NCBI GenBank assembly: GCA_017558115.1
Contig: JAFYWG010000039.1
Coordinates: 1 to 60,269 of the forward strand
DNA length: 60,269 bases
From: Alistipes sp.
GTDB taxonomy: Bacteria; Bacteroidota; Bacteroidia; Bacteroidales; Rikenellaceae
Direction: 5' to 3'
The position numbers and the translations under genes are program-made. This document shows, piece by piece, positions 51,329 through 60,269 of the stretch (position 1 is the stretch's first letter; each line of letters starts with the position of its first letter). The notes beneath the pieces were generated by a model, which saw only the letters and a list, made by a program, of their open reading frames with translations, was not told the origin of the DNA and searched no databases.

Positions 51329-52142
51329 CCACGTCATGGCTATCGTAAACCTCACTCCCGACTCGTTCTATGCTTCGAGCCGTCATGCGTCGTATGAGGC
51401 GGTGAAGCAGAGCGTGGAGCGTGCTGTAATGGAGGGTGCCACAATCGTGGACCTTGGCGGTTACTCCTCGCGCCCAGGTGCTGAGGTGGTATCGGTAGAT
51501 GAGGAGTGGCGACGTGTGGAAATGGGTCTCCAGGCGGTTAGGGATGCCGATGTTGAGGTGGTGGTCTCTATCGACACCTTCCGTTCCGAGATTGTGCGCC
51601 GAGCCTACACGTGCTACGGAGCGTTCATCGTCAACGACATATCGGCTGGCGAGGCCGATGCCACAATAATAGATACGGTTGCAGAACTTGGATTGCCCTA
51701 TGTCGCCATGCACATGCGCGGCACGCCCGAGACCATGCAGGGTCTCACGGACTATAAGGAGGGTGTCACACGTGGTGTTGTCGACTACTTCAGGGAGCGA
51801 GTGAAGGTGTTGGAGGAGGCTGGCATTGCTCACGATAAAATCATCCTCGACCCAGGCTTTGGCTTTGCTAAAACATTGGAACAAAATCATGTACTTCTTG
51901 CCGAGTTGGACGAGTTGAGGGCATTGGGCTATCCTCTACTTATCGGTCTTTCGCGCAAGTCGATGATATATCGCGCCGTGGGCATCACCCCCGAGGAGTC
52001 GTTGCCGGGCTCGTTGGCTCTGGCATGGGAGGCGTTGCGTAGCGGTGAGGCGATAGTGCGTGTGCACGATGTTGCAGCCACGCATCAGGTTGTGGCGCTT
52101 GCAAAATACTATAAACAAGTATGTTATGATAAGGGTAGATAA
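51291..52142 (+). CDS. folP: Dihydropteroate synthase
   Basis: 283 aa. [13 protein letters not shown] (family NVTPDSF), [30 protein letters not shown] and the phosphate-binding [10 protein letters not shown] are all present. It joins p-aminobenzoate to the pterin in folate synthesis. The chosen start overlaps coaE by 38 bp and gives the usual N-terminal strand; a later Met at 51336 would cut into it. Confidence 0.95.
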   Translation: MILNPATIDIRSSHVMAIVNLTPDSFYASSRHASYEAVKQSVERAVMEGATIVDLGGYSSRPGAEVVSVDEEWRRVEMGLQAVRDADVEVVVSIDTFRSEIVRRAYTCYGAFIVNDISAGEADATIIDTVAELGLPYVAMHMRGTPETMQGLTDYKEGVTRGVVDYFRERVKVLEEAGIAHDKIILDPGFGFAKTLEQNHVLLAELDELRALGYPLLIGLSRKSMIYRAVGITPEESLPGSLALAWEALRSGEAIVRVHDVAATHQVVALAKYYKQVCYDKGR

Positions 52143-52776
52143 CGTAGTTAAGCGTTTCGGCTCGCTCGAGGTGTTGCATGGCGTAAGCATGCATGTCGAG
52201 CGTGGCGAGATAGTCTCGATTGTTGGTGCAAGTGGTGCGGGTAAGACCACACTCCTTCAGATTATCGGCACACTCATGGATGCCGATGCGGGTAGCGTGA
52301 CCATCAACGGCGTATCGCCCAAGGGTCTCTCGGATACTAAGCTCTCGGAGTTCCGCAACAAGCATATAGGCTTCGTCTTTCAGTTCCACCACCTCCTTGC
52401 TGAGTTCACTGCCAAGGAGAATGTCATGATGCCCATGCTCATCGCCGGTGTGCCGAGGGGTGAGGCCTCGAAGCGCGCCTTGGAGCTACTGGACTTAGTT
52501 AGCATGTCGCACCGCACCGAGCATAAGCCCTCGGCACTCTCGGGTGGCGAGCAGCAGCGCGTAGCCATAGCACGTGCCTTGGCAAACAGCCCCTCTGTGG
52601 TTCTAGCTGACGAGCCTACGGGTAACCTCGATAGCGCCACACGCGAGGAGATACAATCCCTATTCTTCGACCTCCGCGACCGCTTGGGTCAGACCTTTAT
52701 CATCGTTACACACGACGAGGCCCTCGCCGAGCACTCCGACCGCAAAATAGTAATGACCGATGGCAACATTCTCTGA
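52126..52776 (+). CDS. LolD/MacB-type ABC transporter ATPase
   Basis: 216 aa from ATG 52126; an earlier frame start lies deep within folP. Walker [10 protein letters not shown], the Q-loop region [21 protein letters not shown] typical of LolD, signature [15 protein letters not shown], Walker [14 protein letters not shown]. It probably drives lipoprotein release, but no LolC/E-type permease is adjacent. It overlaps folP by 17 bp. Confidence 0.88.
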   Translation: MIRVDNVVKRFGSLEVLHGVSMHVERGEIVSIVGASGAGKTTLLQIIGTLMDADAGSVTINGVSPKGLSDTKLSEFRNKHIGFVFQFHHLLAEFTAKENVMMPMLIAGVPRGEASKRALELLDLVSMSHRTEHKPSALSGGEQQRVAIARALANSPSVVLADEPTGNLDSATREEIQSLFFDLRDRLGQTFIIVTHDEALAEHSDRKIVMTDGNIL

Positions 52777-52777
52777 T

Positions 52778-53548
52778 ATGAGCCGCGAGGAGATGCGTGA
52801 TCTCCTTGAGCGACTGCACGATAGATATAATAACGAGAGTTTTATTGAGGCAGATCCCATCAGTGTGCCTCACAGCTTTACAAATACTGTAGATAGGGAG
52901 ATTGCTGGCTTCCTTGCCGCTACCATCGCGTGGGGTAATCGTCGTGCCATAGTGCAGAGCGCCCACCGCATGATGCGATATATGGATAATGCTCCCGAGG
53001 ATTTTGTGCGTAACGCTACGCAGAGCGATATGGAGTACCTACGCACATATGTACACCGCACATTTAACGGCGTTGACTTCCAGGACTTCGTGCGCGGTCT
53101 GCGCCATATCATCACCAAGTGGGGTAGTGTGGGTAACTACTTTGAGTCGCGCTATGAGGAGCATGGCGACCTACGCCCCGTATTCTCAGACTTTAGACGA
53201 GACTTCTTCGCAGTGGAGCACGATGCGCACTGCGAGAAGCACCTCTCATCAATAGATAAGGGTGCGGCATGTAAGCGCTTGTGTATGTATTTGCGCTGGT
53301 TCGTTCGCCACGATGATCGAGGCGTGGACTTCGGCCTATGGCGACGTATTCCCATGTCGGCACTATATATGCCTCTCGACATCCACACGGGACGCATGGG
53401 TCGCAACCTTGGCCTCCTTGGTCGCAAGCAGAGTGACTGGAAAGCTGTGGAGGAGCTAACAGCATCTCTACGTGAGCTCCATGTGGATGACCCCGTGCGA
53501 TATGACTATTCGCTCTTCGGCCTTGGCATCTCGGGTGATGACATTTAA
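52778..53548 (+). CDS. TIGR02757 family protein
   Basis: 256 aa from ATG 52778, two bases after the ATPase stop; an in-frame ATG at 52760 would overlap that gene. The sequence follows the family pattern: LHDRYNNESFIEADPISVPH, IAGFLAATIAWGNRR, MPLDIHTGRMGRNLGLL, YDYSLFGLGIS. The last part resembles a helix-hairpin-helix glycosylase-like fold, but activity is unknown. Cytosolic. Confidence 0.85.
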   Translation: MSREEMRDLLERLHDRYNNESFIEADPISVPHSFTNTVDREIAGFLAATIAWGNRRAIVQSAHRMMRYMDNAPEDFVRNATQSDMEYLRTYVHRTFNGVDFQDFVRGLRHIITKWGSVGNYFESRYEEHGDLRPVFSDFRRDFFAVEHDAHCEKHLSSIDKGAACKRLCMYLRWFVRHDDRGVDFGLWRRIPMSALYMPLDIHTGRMGRNLGLLGRKQSDWKAVEELTASLRELHVDDPVRYDYSLFGLGISGDDI

Positions 53549-53622
53549 TTATATGTGAGTCGCTTTTCAATTTATAGTCAGTTATTTCGTTAATTTGGGA
53601 CGCATATCTCCCTGTGGTCGAA

Positions 53623-54321
53623 ATGTTTAGGTTTAAGCAGTTTGAGATACACGACGAGTTCTCGGCGATGAAGATAGGCACCGATGGTGTCCTTTTAGGT
53701 GCGTGGGTAGATGTCGCACATGCCAAGCGCATCCTCGATGTCGGCACGGGCACGGGTCTTGTGGCTATCATGTGCGCCCAGCGTAATGCTTGTGCAAGGG
53801 TGCATGGCATCGATATAGTGGAGGCTGCAGCAACTGAGGCTCAACAGAATATGCTGCACACGGCGTGGCATAGTCGCCTTAGTGCCGAGTGTGCCGACCT
53901 GCGTAGCTACTGTCCCGAGGTGCGCTACGACCATGTCGTTAGCAACCCTCCCTTCTTCCTTACGACACTTCAATCCCCCGATGCGGCACGTGCCACGGCT
54001 CGTCATGCCGACACACTCACATACGACGACTTAGTCTCTGCTGCCGAGCAGCTTCTAACTCCAGGTGGAAGACTCAGCGTTGTGCTACCCACGGAGTGTG
54101 CCGCCACCTTCCGCCGTGTGGCCTTCGAGCGCCTATGGCTTAGTCGTATAATGGATGTTGTTACGCGCGAGGGCGAGTCTCCAAAACGCACGCTTATGGA
54201 GTTTCAACTATCGGATAAGCCCCTTATGCCCCGCGCTGAAACCCTCACCATCCAAACTAAAGATGGCTCCTACACCCCCGAATACCGCCACCTAACCGAA
54301 GAATTCTATCTCAATTTTTGA
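53623..54321 (+). CDS. TrmN6-like tRNA1(Val) adenine-37 N6-methyltransferase
   Basis: 232 aa from ATG 53623; a GTG at 53614 is possible. FRFKQFEIHDEFSAMKIGTDGVLLGAW is the N-terminal family pattern. The SAM loop is LDVGTGTGLVAI and the catalytic motif is NPPFF. Relatives methylate A37 of tRNA1(Val). Target inferred. Confidence 0.88.
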   Translation: MFRFKQFEIHDEFSAMKIGTDGVLLGAWVDVAHAKRILDVGTGTGLVAIMCAQRNACARVHGIDIVEAAATEAQQNMLHTAWHSRLSAECADLRSYCPEVRYDHVVSNPPFFLTTLQSPDAARATARHADTLTYDDLVSAAEQLLTPGGRLSVVLPTECAATFRRVAFERLWLSRIMDVVTREGESPKRTLMEFQLSDKPLMPRAETLTIQTKDGSYTPEYRHLTEEFYLNF

Positions 54322-54348
54322 TTGCTACGATAATTATAGTTATATTTG
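54317..54348 (+). promoter_or_regulatory. Promoter of the DUF4831 gene
   Basis: TTTG (54317-54320, overlapping the preceding stop), 20 nt, TATATTTG (54341-54348). Confidence 0.8.
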
Positions 54349-54371
54349 CACCTAACTAACTTTTTTGATCT

Positions 54372-55235
54372 ATGAGAAAGATTTTTACTATACTTCTTGC
54401 GGCGGCATTTGTGTCGCTTGCGTGTGAGGCTTCGGCACAGCAGGTCGTAAAGCAGCGCATCGGTACATACACCGAGAATGGTAACGTCGTGGTTAGCGAG
54501 GCTACCACAACCCTTGTCGTAGACCTCACTGTAGAGTGCGAAGAGTTCGAGGCGGGAGTATATGCTCGCTATGCGCAGAAGTACTTCGGTAAGCGTGCCT
54601 CGCTCGTTAGCCGCACATCATATACACTTGTTGGTGCCGACGTTGCTGTGCTCAACGAGCCCAGCTACTATGCTGAGTCGCTTGGTGCTAAGGCTCAGAG
54701 CGTTGCTGTTGGTGACGACATTATGGTAGACCGCCTTGAGGCAGATGAGACTGCTCAGGAGAGTGCTGCAAAGATTGCTGCAGATCGCATCTTCGAACTT
54801 CGTGCCGCACGCCAGGATCTCATCCTCGGCGAGTATGGCGATGGCGTATATGGCGCTGGTCTCGAGGCTGCACTCAAGGAGATTGAGCGCTTGGAGAGTG
54901 CCTACCTCCAGCTCTTCTACGGCACACGCATCGTCACCACTACCACACACCGCCTCTACATGCCCGTTTCGGCAGATGCCCCCACAAGTGTCGTAGCGCG
55001 CTTCAACAGCGAGGAGGGTCTCCTTGCTAAGGATAATGTGGCTGGCGACATTGTCATGGTTGCTATCACTCCCTCGGATATGAAGTACCCTGCAAGCAAT
55101 CCTAAGGGTAGTGTGGCATACCGCTATGCTAACAATGCTACCGTTGTAGTGAGCCTTGCTCAGGAGGTGCTTGCAACACGTGTATTGCCCATCTACGAGT
55201 TTGGCCAGACCATCTATTACGCAATGCCTAAGTAG
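54372..55235 (+). CDS. DUF4831 exported protein
   Basis: 287 aa with signal peptide MRKIFTILLAAAFVSLACEASAQ. The DUF4831 features are a repeated beta segment with Tyr-rich ARYAQKYFGKRA, the alternating helix AAKIAADRIFELRAAR and ALKEIERLESAYLQLFYG. The family is confined to Bacteroidota and is of unknown function, probably periplasmic. The next gene follows after 8 bp. Confidence 0.88.
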   Translation: MRKIFTILLAAAFVSLACEASAQQVVKQRIGTYTENGNVVVSEATTTLVVDLTVECEEFEAGVYARYAQKYFGKRASLVSRTSYTLVGADVAVLNEPSYYAESLGAKAQSVAVGDDIMVDRLEADETAQESAAKIAADRIFELRAARQDLILGEYGDGVYGAGLEAALKEIERLESAYLQLFYGTRIVTTTTHRLYMPVSADAPTSVVARFNSEEGLLAKDNVAGDIVMVAITPSDMKYPASNPKGSVAYRYANNATVVVSLAQEVLATRVLPIYEFGQTIYYAMPK

Positions 55236-55243
55236 TTAGCACT

Positions 55244-55891
55244 ATGGATAATACGCAGAGGATGATATCCCTTTTGGGACGTGTGCGCAAGCAGATGAAT
55301 GGCGCTGTGTCGGAGAGCATGGCAACAGATGGCGAGAACTATGGTCTAAACTATGGTGTCTCTATCGCTACGTTGCGCGAGATTGCCGCTACGGAGCAGC
55401 CCGACCACGACTTTGCGAAGTATCTCTATCAGCAGCAGGTGCGTGAGTTGCGCCTTCTCGCCTGCCACCTTGCTGAGCCCGCAATGGTCGATATTCACGA
55501 CTTCCCCTTCTGGGCACGTGGCATACGCAATGCTGAGCTTGCCGAGGAGTTGGCCTTTGCCCTGCTCTCGAAGATATACGATATCAACTCACTTATGGGC
55601 ATCTGGACCACCGAGAGCAACGAGCTTATCGCCTATGCAGCACTTATGGCTGCTGCACGCAACAAGCGCACAACCTCCGAGGTTGCCTTTATCGCTGCGG
55701 AGAAGTCCGTGCGTGCAAACCCCACCTCACGCAATATCGCACATGGCGTAGTGGCTCTGTTGTGCTATATCGCTGAGAATGATAAGTCTGTAAAGATAGG
55801 GCTACCCACACTTCTGGAGAGTATGCCCGACTGCCCAGTCAAGGCGTTTGTCGCCGAGGAGTTGAAGTGGCGACTCGAGGCCATCGAGTAA
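55244..55891 (+). CDS. AlkD-like DNA alkylation repair protein
   Basis: 215 aa of HEAT-like helical repeats (VRELRLLACHLAEPA, NAELAEELAFALLSKIYD, NELIAYAALMAAARNK). Characterised AlkD enzymes remove 3- or 7-alkylated purines from DNA. Trp and Asp residues in DFPFWARGI are in the expected area, but the catalytic residues cannot be verified by eye. It is terminated by a strong hairpin. Confidence 0.72.
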   Translation: MDNTQRMISLLGRVRKQMNGAVSESMATDGENYGLNYGVSIATLREIAATEQPDHDFAKYLYQQQVRELRLLACHLAEPAMVDIHDFPFWARGIRNAELAEELAFALLSKIYDINSLMGIWTTESNELIAYAALMAAARNKRTTSEVAFIAAEKSVRANPTSRNIAHGVVALLCYIAENDKSVKIGLPTLLESMPDCPVKAFVAEELKWRLEAIE

Positions 55892-55900
55892 GAGTAAAAT

Positions 55901-55931
55901 TATAGAGGCTATTCGGCCTCTATATTTTTTT
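55901..55931. terminator. Terminator shared by the AlkD-like gene and queG
   Basis: TATAGAGGC/GCCTCTATA with loop TATTCG, followed by TTTTTTT on plus. It overlaps the last codons of queG, which converges from the other strand. Confidence 0.82.
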
Positions 55932-56820
55932 GTATGCGTTTGAGTCCCGCGCGTGTCATTGCTGTGGTGCCCGCCATTGCCTTGAACTCCTCATCGCTCA
56001 TTCTGAGCCATGCTGAGCTATCTAACGCCGTAGGGTCGTATAGCGGGTCAAACTTAGGATTTGTGTGCAGGGGTGCCCGCTTGTTGTAGGGGCACACAAC
56101 CTGACAGCCGTCGCAACCAAATATCCAGCCGTCAAGATCAATCTTTGCCTCATTAGCTTCGCGCTCTATCGTACGACACGATATGCAGCGGCGTGTGTCT
56201 ATGGTTCTGTTTTCCAATATTGCACCGTTGGGGCACGCCTCCACGCAGCGTCTACACTCTCCGCAGCCTACGCCATCCATAGGTGTGTTGTACTGATCAA
56301 CCTCCTCGTTAATAACGAGTTCGCCGAGGTGTATCATCGAGCCATGCTCAGGTGTTACAAGCAGCGAGTTGCGACCTATCCACCCCAAGCCCGCACGCAC
56401 GGCATAGCTCTTTTCTGCCAATGGCGCAGAGTCGGTAAAGGCACGAAAGCGAAGCGTAGGGTAGTGCTCTTTCAGGCGCTCGGCAATATCGGTAAGCATC
56501 TCCTTAATCGTGAGGTGGTAGTCGCGTGCTAAGGCATATGAAGCCACCTTTGTGCGCCACCCCTCCTTGTAGCCCCTGCTGTAGTGCGATAGGTACGAAA
56601 TAGCACAAACGATCACGCTTCTCGCCCCATCGACCAAAATTGAGGCGTCAAAACGCTTATCAATGTTGCGTTTAAGGTAGTCGAGAGTCGAAGCATTTCC
56701 CTCTAACATCCACTCATTAAAGCGGTTATGTTCTGAACTTAGGTGCTCGGCGCGTGCTATACCCACAAGGTCGAAGCCCGCCTCCCTGGCTATATTTATT
56801 ATAATTTTTCGGGAAATCAT
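55909..56820 (-). CDS. queG: Epoxyqueuosine reductase
   Basis: 303 aa. Two ferredoxin-type [4Fe-4S] motifs, CGECRRCVEACP and CDGCQVVCPYN, lie near residues 185 and 240. DSAPLAEKSYAVRAGLGWIGRN carries the catalytic Asp and the cobalamin-binding region. It makes queuosine in tRNA and needs cobalamin, one more B12-dependent function in this window. Length slightly below E. coli QueG. Confidence 0.95.
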   Translation of the reverse strand: MISRKIIINIAREAGFDLVGIARAEHLSSEHNRFNEWMLEGNASTLDYLKRNIDKRFDASILVDGARSVIVCAISYLSHYSRGYKEGWRTKVASYALARDYHLTIKEMLTDIAERLKEHYPTLRFRAFTDSAPLAEKSYAVRAGLGWIGRNSLLVTPEHGSMIHLGELVINEEVDQYNTPMDGVGCGECRRCVEACPNGAILENRTIDTRRCISCRTIEREANEAKIDLDGWIFGCDGCQVVCPYNKRAPLHTNPKFDPLYDPTALDSSAWLRMSDEEFKAMAGTTAMTRAGLKRIQKNIEAE

Positions 56821-56835
56821 CGGAAATAATTTTTA

Positions 56836-56843
56836 CAAAATTA
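56836..56843 (-). promoter_or_regulatory. -7 box of queG
   Basis: Minus strand TAATTTTG, 15 nt before the ATG. No -33 match. The plus-strand gene at 56934 may use a TAACTTGC-like box in the same gap. Confidence 0.4.
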
Positions 56844-56933
56844 GCAAAATTTTCAAAAAATATTGGTAACTTGCACCCGATTTGTTGAGATATAGAACAA
56901 ATTTACATTTATTAATAACGTAAATCTCAAACA

Positions 56934-58631
56934 ATGAAGACGTTCAGTACTATATACGAGATTGTTCGCCACAGCGTAGAGAACTTCTCATCACGTATTG
57001 CATTCTCGATGCTTGGCGGCGAGGATGTGTCGTACAAGGAGGTTGGCGAGCGCATTGAGCAGGTGCAGGAGATGCTCCTCGATGCGGGTGTCGGCGCTGG
57101 CGACAAGGTAGCAATCTTGAGCAGCAGCATGCCCAACTGGGGTGTTTCATACTTCGCTGTAACAACCGCTGGCATGATTGCAGTGCCCATCCTTCCTGAC
57201 TTCACATCAAGCGAACTCGACCTTATCATCGAGCACTCTGAGGCTAAGGCCATCCTTGTTTCAGACAAATTGTATGCCAAACTCTCGAAGGAGGTCACCG
57301 AGAAGCTAAACATCGTTATCCGCACCAAGGGTCTCAAGGCCATCGTTAAGCATGTGTCGGAGCGCGCAGAGAAGCGTATTCCCCAGCCTGAGGATACCGC
57401 AGCTATCATCTACACATCTGGTACCACATCGAAGCCCAAGGGTGTGATGCTCACTCACCGAGCTATATCTATGCAGCTCACGGTCATCCCACCTCTTTTC
57501 GACTACAACCAGGACGATGTGCTTCTCTCAATTCTTCCCTTGTCGCACACATATGAGTGTACGCTCGGCATGATATACCCCTTCTCACGCGGTGCGCATA
57601 TCTACTATATGGACCGCCCACCTGTAGCCTCGGCACTCATGCCCGCATTGCAGGAGGTGCGACCAACGGTCATCGCATCTGTGCCCCTTATCATGGAGAA
57701 GGTCTATCGCGGAAAGGTACGTCCTACATTCCAGAAGAGTGCCCTCCTGCGTGCGCTCTACGGCTGGGCTCCCACCCGTAAATTGCTTCACAAGGCTGCG
57801 GGCAAGAAGCTAATGAAACTCTTTGGTGGCCGCATGCGTTTCTTCGCTATCGGTGGTGCTAAGTTCGACAGCGAGGCAGAGCGCTTCCTCAAGGAGGCTG
57901 GGTTCCCCTATGGCATCGGCTATGGCCTTACGGAGACAGCGCCCCTTCTTGCTGGTGCTGTGGGCAATATGGTGCGCATTGGCTCTACAGGTCCTGCACT
58001 CGATGGTGTTGAACTTCGCCTCGACAATGTTAACCCCTCAACTGGTCAGGGCGAGATTGTAGCGAAGACACCATGCTGCATGTCGGGCTACTACAAGAAT
58101 GAGCAGGCAACAAAGGATGCCTTCACCGCCGACGGCTGGTTCCGCACTGGCGACCTTGGCTACATCGCTAAGGATGGCTGGGTATTCATCAAGGGTCGCC
58201 TCAAGAATATGATTGTAGGTCCATCAGGTGAGAATATCTATCCCGAGGATATCGAGGAGGTACTAAATAGCAACCCCGTTGTTGCAGAGTCTGTTGTTAC
58301 CGAGGAGAATGGTAAACTTGTCGCCCTCGTGCACTTCGATATGGCGGCGCTTGAGGCACGCTATGAGGAGCTTAAGAAACTCTTGGCAGATAGTAAGGAT
58401 CAGCTTGGTCAGAAGTATGCCGAGAGCAAGGAGCAGCTCGAGAAGAAGATGGACGAGATCAAGCGCGAGCTTGTAGCATACGTTAACAACAAGGTAAACC
58501 GCTTCTCGCAGATTACCAAGGTTATTGATAATGGTTGTGAGTTTGAGAAGACTCCTACAAAGAAGATTCGCCGCTTTGTGTATGAGCAGCGTGCAAAGAA
58601 TGGTTTCATCCCCGACAGTAATTTAGCGTGA
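56934..58631 (+). CDS. AMP-binding long-chain acyl-CoA ligase
   Basis: 565 aa. ATP-binding P-loop IIYTSGTTSKPKGVM, GYGLTETAPLL, TGDLGYIAKDGWVFIKGRLKN and the C-terminal KTPTKKIRR Lys region place it among fatty acyl-CoA synthetases. A charged coiled segment (YEELKKLLADSKDQLGQ and on) is inserted in the C-terminal subdomain. No membrane helix. It activates fatty acids with CoA; substrate length unknown. Monocistronic. Confidence 0.88.
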   Translation: MKTFSTIYEIVRHSVENFSSRIAFSMLGGEDVSYKEVGERIEQVQEMLLDAGVGAGDKVAILSSSMPNWGVSYFAVTTAGMIAVPILPDFTSSELDLIIEHSEAKAILVSDKLYAKLSKEVTEKLNIVIRTKGLKAIVKHVSERAEKRIPQPEDTAAIIYTSGTTSKPKGVMLTHRAISMQLTVIPPLFDYNQDDVLLSILPLSHTYECTLGMIYPFSRGAHIYYMDRPPVASALMPALQEVRPTVIASVPLIMEKVYRGKVRPTFQKSALLRALYGWAPTRKLLHKAAGKKLMKLFGGRMRFFAIGGAKFDSEAERFLKEAGFPYGIGYGLTETAPLLAGAVGNMVRIGSTGPALDGVELRLDNVNPSTGQGEIVAKTPCCMSGYYKNEQATKDAFTADGWFRTGDLGYIAKDGWVFIKGRLKNMIVGPSGENIYPEDIEEVLNSNPVVAESVVTEENGKLVALVHFDMAALEARYEELKKLLADSKDQLGQKYAESKEQLEKKMDEIKRELVAYVNNKVNRFSQITKVIDNGCEFEKTPTKKIRRFVYEQRAKNGFIPDSNLA

Positions 58632-58663
58632 TAGTGGCGCGTTAGCGGCACATCCCTAAAAGT

Positions 58664-58713
58664 AAAACACCATAGGCTGTACGTCATGTACTATCCTATG
58701 GTGTTTTCTTTTA
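58664..58713 (+). terminator. Terminator of the acyl-CoA ligase gene
   Basis: AAAACACCATAGG/CCTATGGTGTTTT, 13-bp perfect stem with an 18-nt loop, then CTTTT. Confidence 0.85.
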
Positions 58714-58735
58714 TGATGCACCACTACCACACCAC

Positions 58736-58866
58736 TCTGACGCTAAATTGGGTCTCGCGCTTTGGAAAGCACTCGGCACTTTTCTGACGCTAAATTTGTG
58801 TTGTGCTTGGGACTCTAAACACCCTAAACACCTTAAGCCCCCTAAACAACCTTAACTCCCCTAATC
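58736..58866. repeat. CTGACGCTAAATT pair and CCCTAAACAC-type repeats
   Basis: CTGACGCTAAATT occurs twice (about 58738 and 58785). Then come about six units of CTAAACACC/CTTAAGCCC type up to the WG gene end. It resembles the complement of the TTTAGGGA repeats near 25625. No gene in 58714-58866. Confidence 0.5.
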
Positions 58867-60060
58867 TTACTCCTCTCTAATCACCTTGCCCGTGCGGTCG
58901 ATATATACCCACTTCTCCTTTCGGAAGAGACCTCCTGATTCTGTTACCCTCGCTGTGTGACCGTCCCACTCACTAATCTTTCTATAGCGGCAGGGGATGA
59001 CAACCTCTCCATTCGTATCGATAAAGCCGAGGCGTTTGTTCCAGTCTTGCACCACGGCAAGTCCCGTCTTAAATGACCACGCCTCGCGCCACTTGCAGGG
59101 GATGACTACCTTGCCACTCTTGTCAATATATCCGCACTTACCACTATCATCTCTTACGCTTATAAGCCCCTCGTTCATCTCGCCCATAGCCCTCCATATG
59201 CATGGTGTCACATACTCGCCGCTATGGTTTATAAGTCCCAAGAGCCTATTATCCTGAACCTTTGCCACACCCTTACGGAATGGCCATGCCTCCTCCCACT
59301 TACATGGTATGGCGAGGTAGCCATTGACATCCACAAAGCCCACCTTGCGGTTAGTATTCTGGACGGCCGCCATATACTCACTAAAGTGGCCCACCGAGCG
59401 CCATTCGCAGCGCACAACTTCTCTGCCGTGCCTGTCCACATAGCCCCATAACCCCGTCTTTCTATCCTCAGCCATAGCTAAGCCGTAGTTGTAGTATTTG
59501 CCCACAAACTTATACCTCTCGTTGTCGAGTATCACGTTGCCAAATTGGTCGACAACAGATACAAACCCCAAGCCGCGGATATAGTCGAAGTCCTTGCGGT
59601 AGGTGGGGTGTATGCCGTGGCGCACAACCTCGTGCTGCTCCTTGTCGGCGTGTGCCTTAGATGCTTCGCAGAGATAGTAGGCGTGGTCGGGCTTAGGCTC
59701 GGCATAGGCGCAGTTTGAGCCAAGGATAGGCTCTGCCTCGCCCTTTGCACGCATCTTGCGGTGTTTTGCTGCCATCTCCTCCATCCACTTCTCGCGGTCG
59801 GGGCCACAGTAGCGTGGGTCGTAATCGTAGTACCAATGTGCAGGGTTACACTTGTCGTCAAGCTCAGATACGAAGCTGTTGCGGCTGAACAGCGCAGATG
59901 TTGCTCTCTTCTTACTCTCTTTTTTCTCTTTGCACGGAAATATCTCGTTGGCACTATAGAGGTTGCCCTCCTCGTCCTCCACGAGGCCCGACTCTCCCAG
60001 CACTTTGTACTTCATCTCCTTCTCGCCCATACTCACAGCAATTAATTGGTTGTTACTCAT
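58867..60060 (-). CDS. WG-repeat protein
   Basis: 397 aa, no signal peptide. The C-terminal two thirds hold about seven WG repeats of about 30 residues (GLWGYVDRHGREVV, VGFVDVNGYLAIPCKW, CGYIDKSGKVVIPCKW, LGFIDTNGEVVIPCRY). The N-terminal 130 residues are charged and unrecognised. WG repeats form beta-propeller-like binding surfaces; partner unknown. If the first Met is used the mRNA would be leaderless; Met11 (60030) and Met16 are alternatives. Confidence 0.88.
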   Translation of the reverse strand: MSNNQLIAVSMGEKEMKYKVLGESGLVEDEEGNLYSANEIFPCKEKKESKKRATSALFSRNSFVSELDDKCNPAHWYYDYDPRYCGPDREKWMEEMAAKHRKMRAKGEAEPILGSNCAYAEPKPDHAYYLCEASKAHADKEQHEVVRHGIHPTYRKDFDYIRGLGFVSVVDQFGNVILDNERYKFVGKYYNYGLAMAEDRKTGLWGYVDRHGREVVRCEWRSVGHFSEYMAAVQNTNRKVGFVDVNGYLAIPCKWEEAWPFRKGVAKVQDNRLLGLINHSGEYVTPCIWRAMGEMNEGLISVRDDSGKCGYIDKSGKVVIPCKWREAWSFKTGLAVVQDWNKRLGFIDTNGEVVIPCRYRKISEWDGHTARVTESGGLFRKEKWVYIDRTGKVIREE

Positions 60061-60063
60061 TTA

Positions 60064-60094
60064 CAAAGTTAGTGAATTTCCACCAATCACGCAA
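60064..60094 (-). promoter_or_regulatory. Promoter of the WG-repeat gene
   Basis: Minus strand: TTG (60092-60094), 20 nt, TAACTTTG (60064-60071), only 3 nt before the first ATG. Confidence 0.75.
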
Positions 60095-60106
60095 GAGGGT
60101 AGCTCA

Positions 60107-60145
60107 TAAAACAAACAGAGACCGCTCCAATGGAACAGTCTCTGT
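60107..60145 (-). terminator. rpsU terminator
   Basis: Minus strand: ACAGAGAC / GTCTCTGT stem with a loop of about 15 nt, then TTGTTTT. Confidence 0.82.
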
Positions 60146-60165
60146 TATTGTTTGTTGAGTAGGGA

Positions 60166-60269
60166 TTACTCCTCCTGACGGTAAGTGTGCTCAACATAGA
60201 TTGCGCGCTGCATAGCCTCACGCTTTGCGATTGAAGGCTTTGTGAAGTACTGACGACGACGAAGCTCCT
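60166..60269 (-). CDS. rpsU: 30S ribosomal protein bS21, C-terminal part
   Basis: The minus strand reads LRRRQYFTKPSIAKREAMQ... ending YRQEE and TAA. This matches the C-terminal half of bS21 (ELRxRQ-FTKPS). The gene continues beyond the window. Confidence 0.9.
   Translation of the reverse strand, partial: ELRRRQYFTKPSIAKREAMQRAIYVEHTYRQEE

Overview
The window looks like part of a Bacteroidota chromosome, most probably a Bacteroidales member near Alistipes/Rikenellaceae. This rests on the repeated Bacteroidota promoter signature (TTTG, 19-21 nt, TAnnTTTG) and on family-typical proteins (DUF2723, DUF4831, DUF2795, DUF4492-cydAB, S9 dipeptidyl peptidase, DUF1343). The genus is an inference. Most of the window is housekeeping sequence; several AT-richer accessory patches interrupt it.

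Layout. 1-3400: end of an ISL3-type transposase, tRNA-Pro(GGG), and a BtuFCD-like ABC importer. 3400-5240: tRNA-Glu(TTC), a structured leader and rpsT, then a CatA-like acetyltransferase and msrA. 5389-11082: an orphan Stealth phosphotransferase, a protein with an McrB-like N-terminal domain but no AAA+ motor, a secreted S9 peptidase and a free-methionine-R-sulfoxide reductase with an extra C-terminal domain. 11113-12197: an AT-rich cassette with a small beta-barrel gene and a structured RNA, bounded by two copies of one hairpin. 12224-25491 (minus strand): rny, a probable 6S RNA, zapA with a coiled-coil partner, rimO, ftsY, a NamZ/DUF1343 protein, prfB, cysS and a giant DUF2723 membrane protein. 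25805-28632: HI0933-type flavoprotein, a shortened methyltransferase relative, PduO-type cobalamin adenosyltransferase, DUF2795 protein. 28599-31942: a second accessory cassette, again bounded by matching hairpins, with a second copy of the structured RNA just upstream of a PD-(D/E)XK nuclease. 32064-44817: SH3 lipoprotein, DUF4492-cydAB, htpG, sugar-nucleotide-type nucleotidyltransferase, a degenerate M23 protein, dxr, rseP, radA, thioredoxin. 44974-50107: tRNA-Thr with a duplicated 3' half, a membrane TPR regulator, two lipoprotein genes and a 258-bp segmental duplication. 50304-60269: YbbR-like protein, coaE, folP, LolD-like ATPase, TIGR02757, trmN6-like, DUF4831, AlkD-like, queG, acyl-CoA ligase, WG-repeat protein and the end of rpsU.

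Working together. The importer at 449-3362 and the adenosyltransferase at 27651 would fit cobalamin uptake and activation. MsrA and fRMsr cover protein-bound S- and free R-methionine sulfoxide, and cytochrome bd fits a gut anaerobe coping with traces of oxygen. ZapA, RimO, FtsY, RF2, CysS, RNase Y and S20/S21 are core growth genes.

The most unusual feature is a pair of diverged rod-shaped RNAs (11790-12033 minus; 29662-29915 plus). They share six nested helices with compensatory base changes and each has its own promoter. Each sits just upstream of an accessory gene inside a cassette bounded by direct copies of a terminator-like hairpin. I cannot assign them to a named RNA family from the sequence alone.
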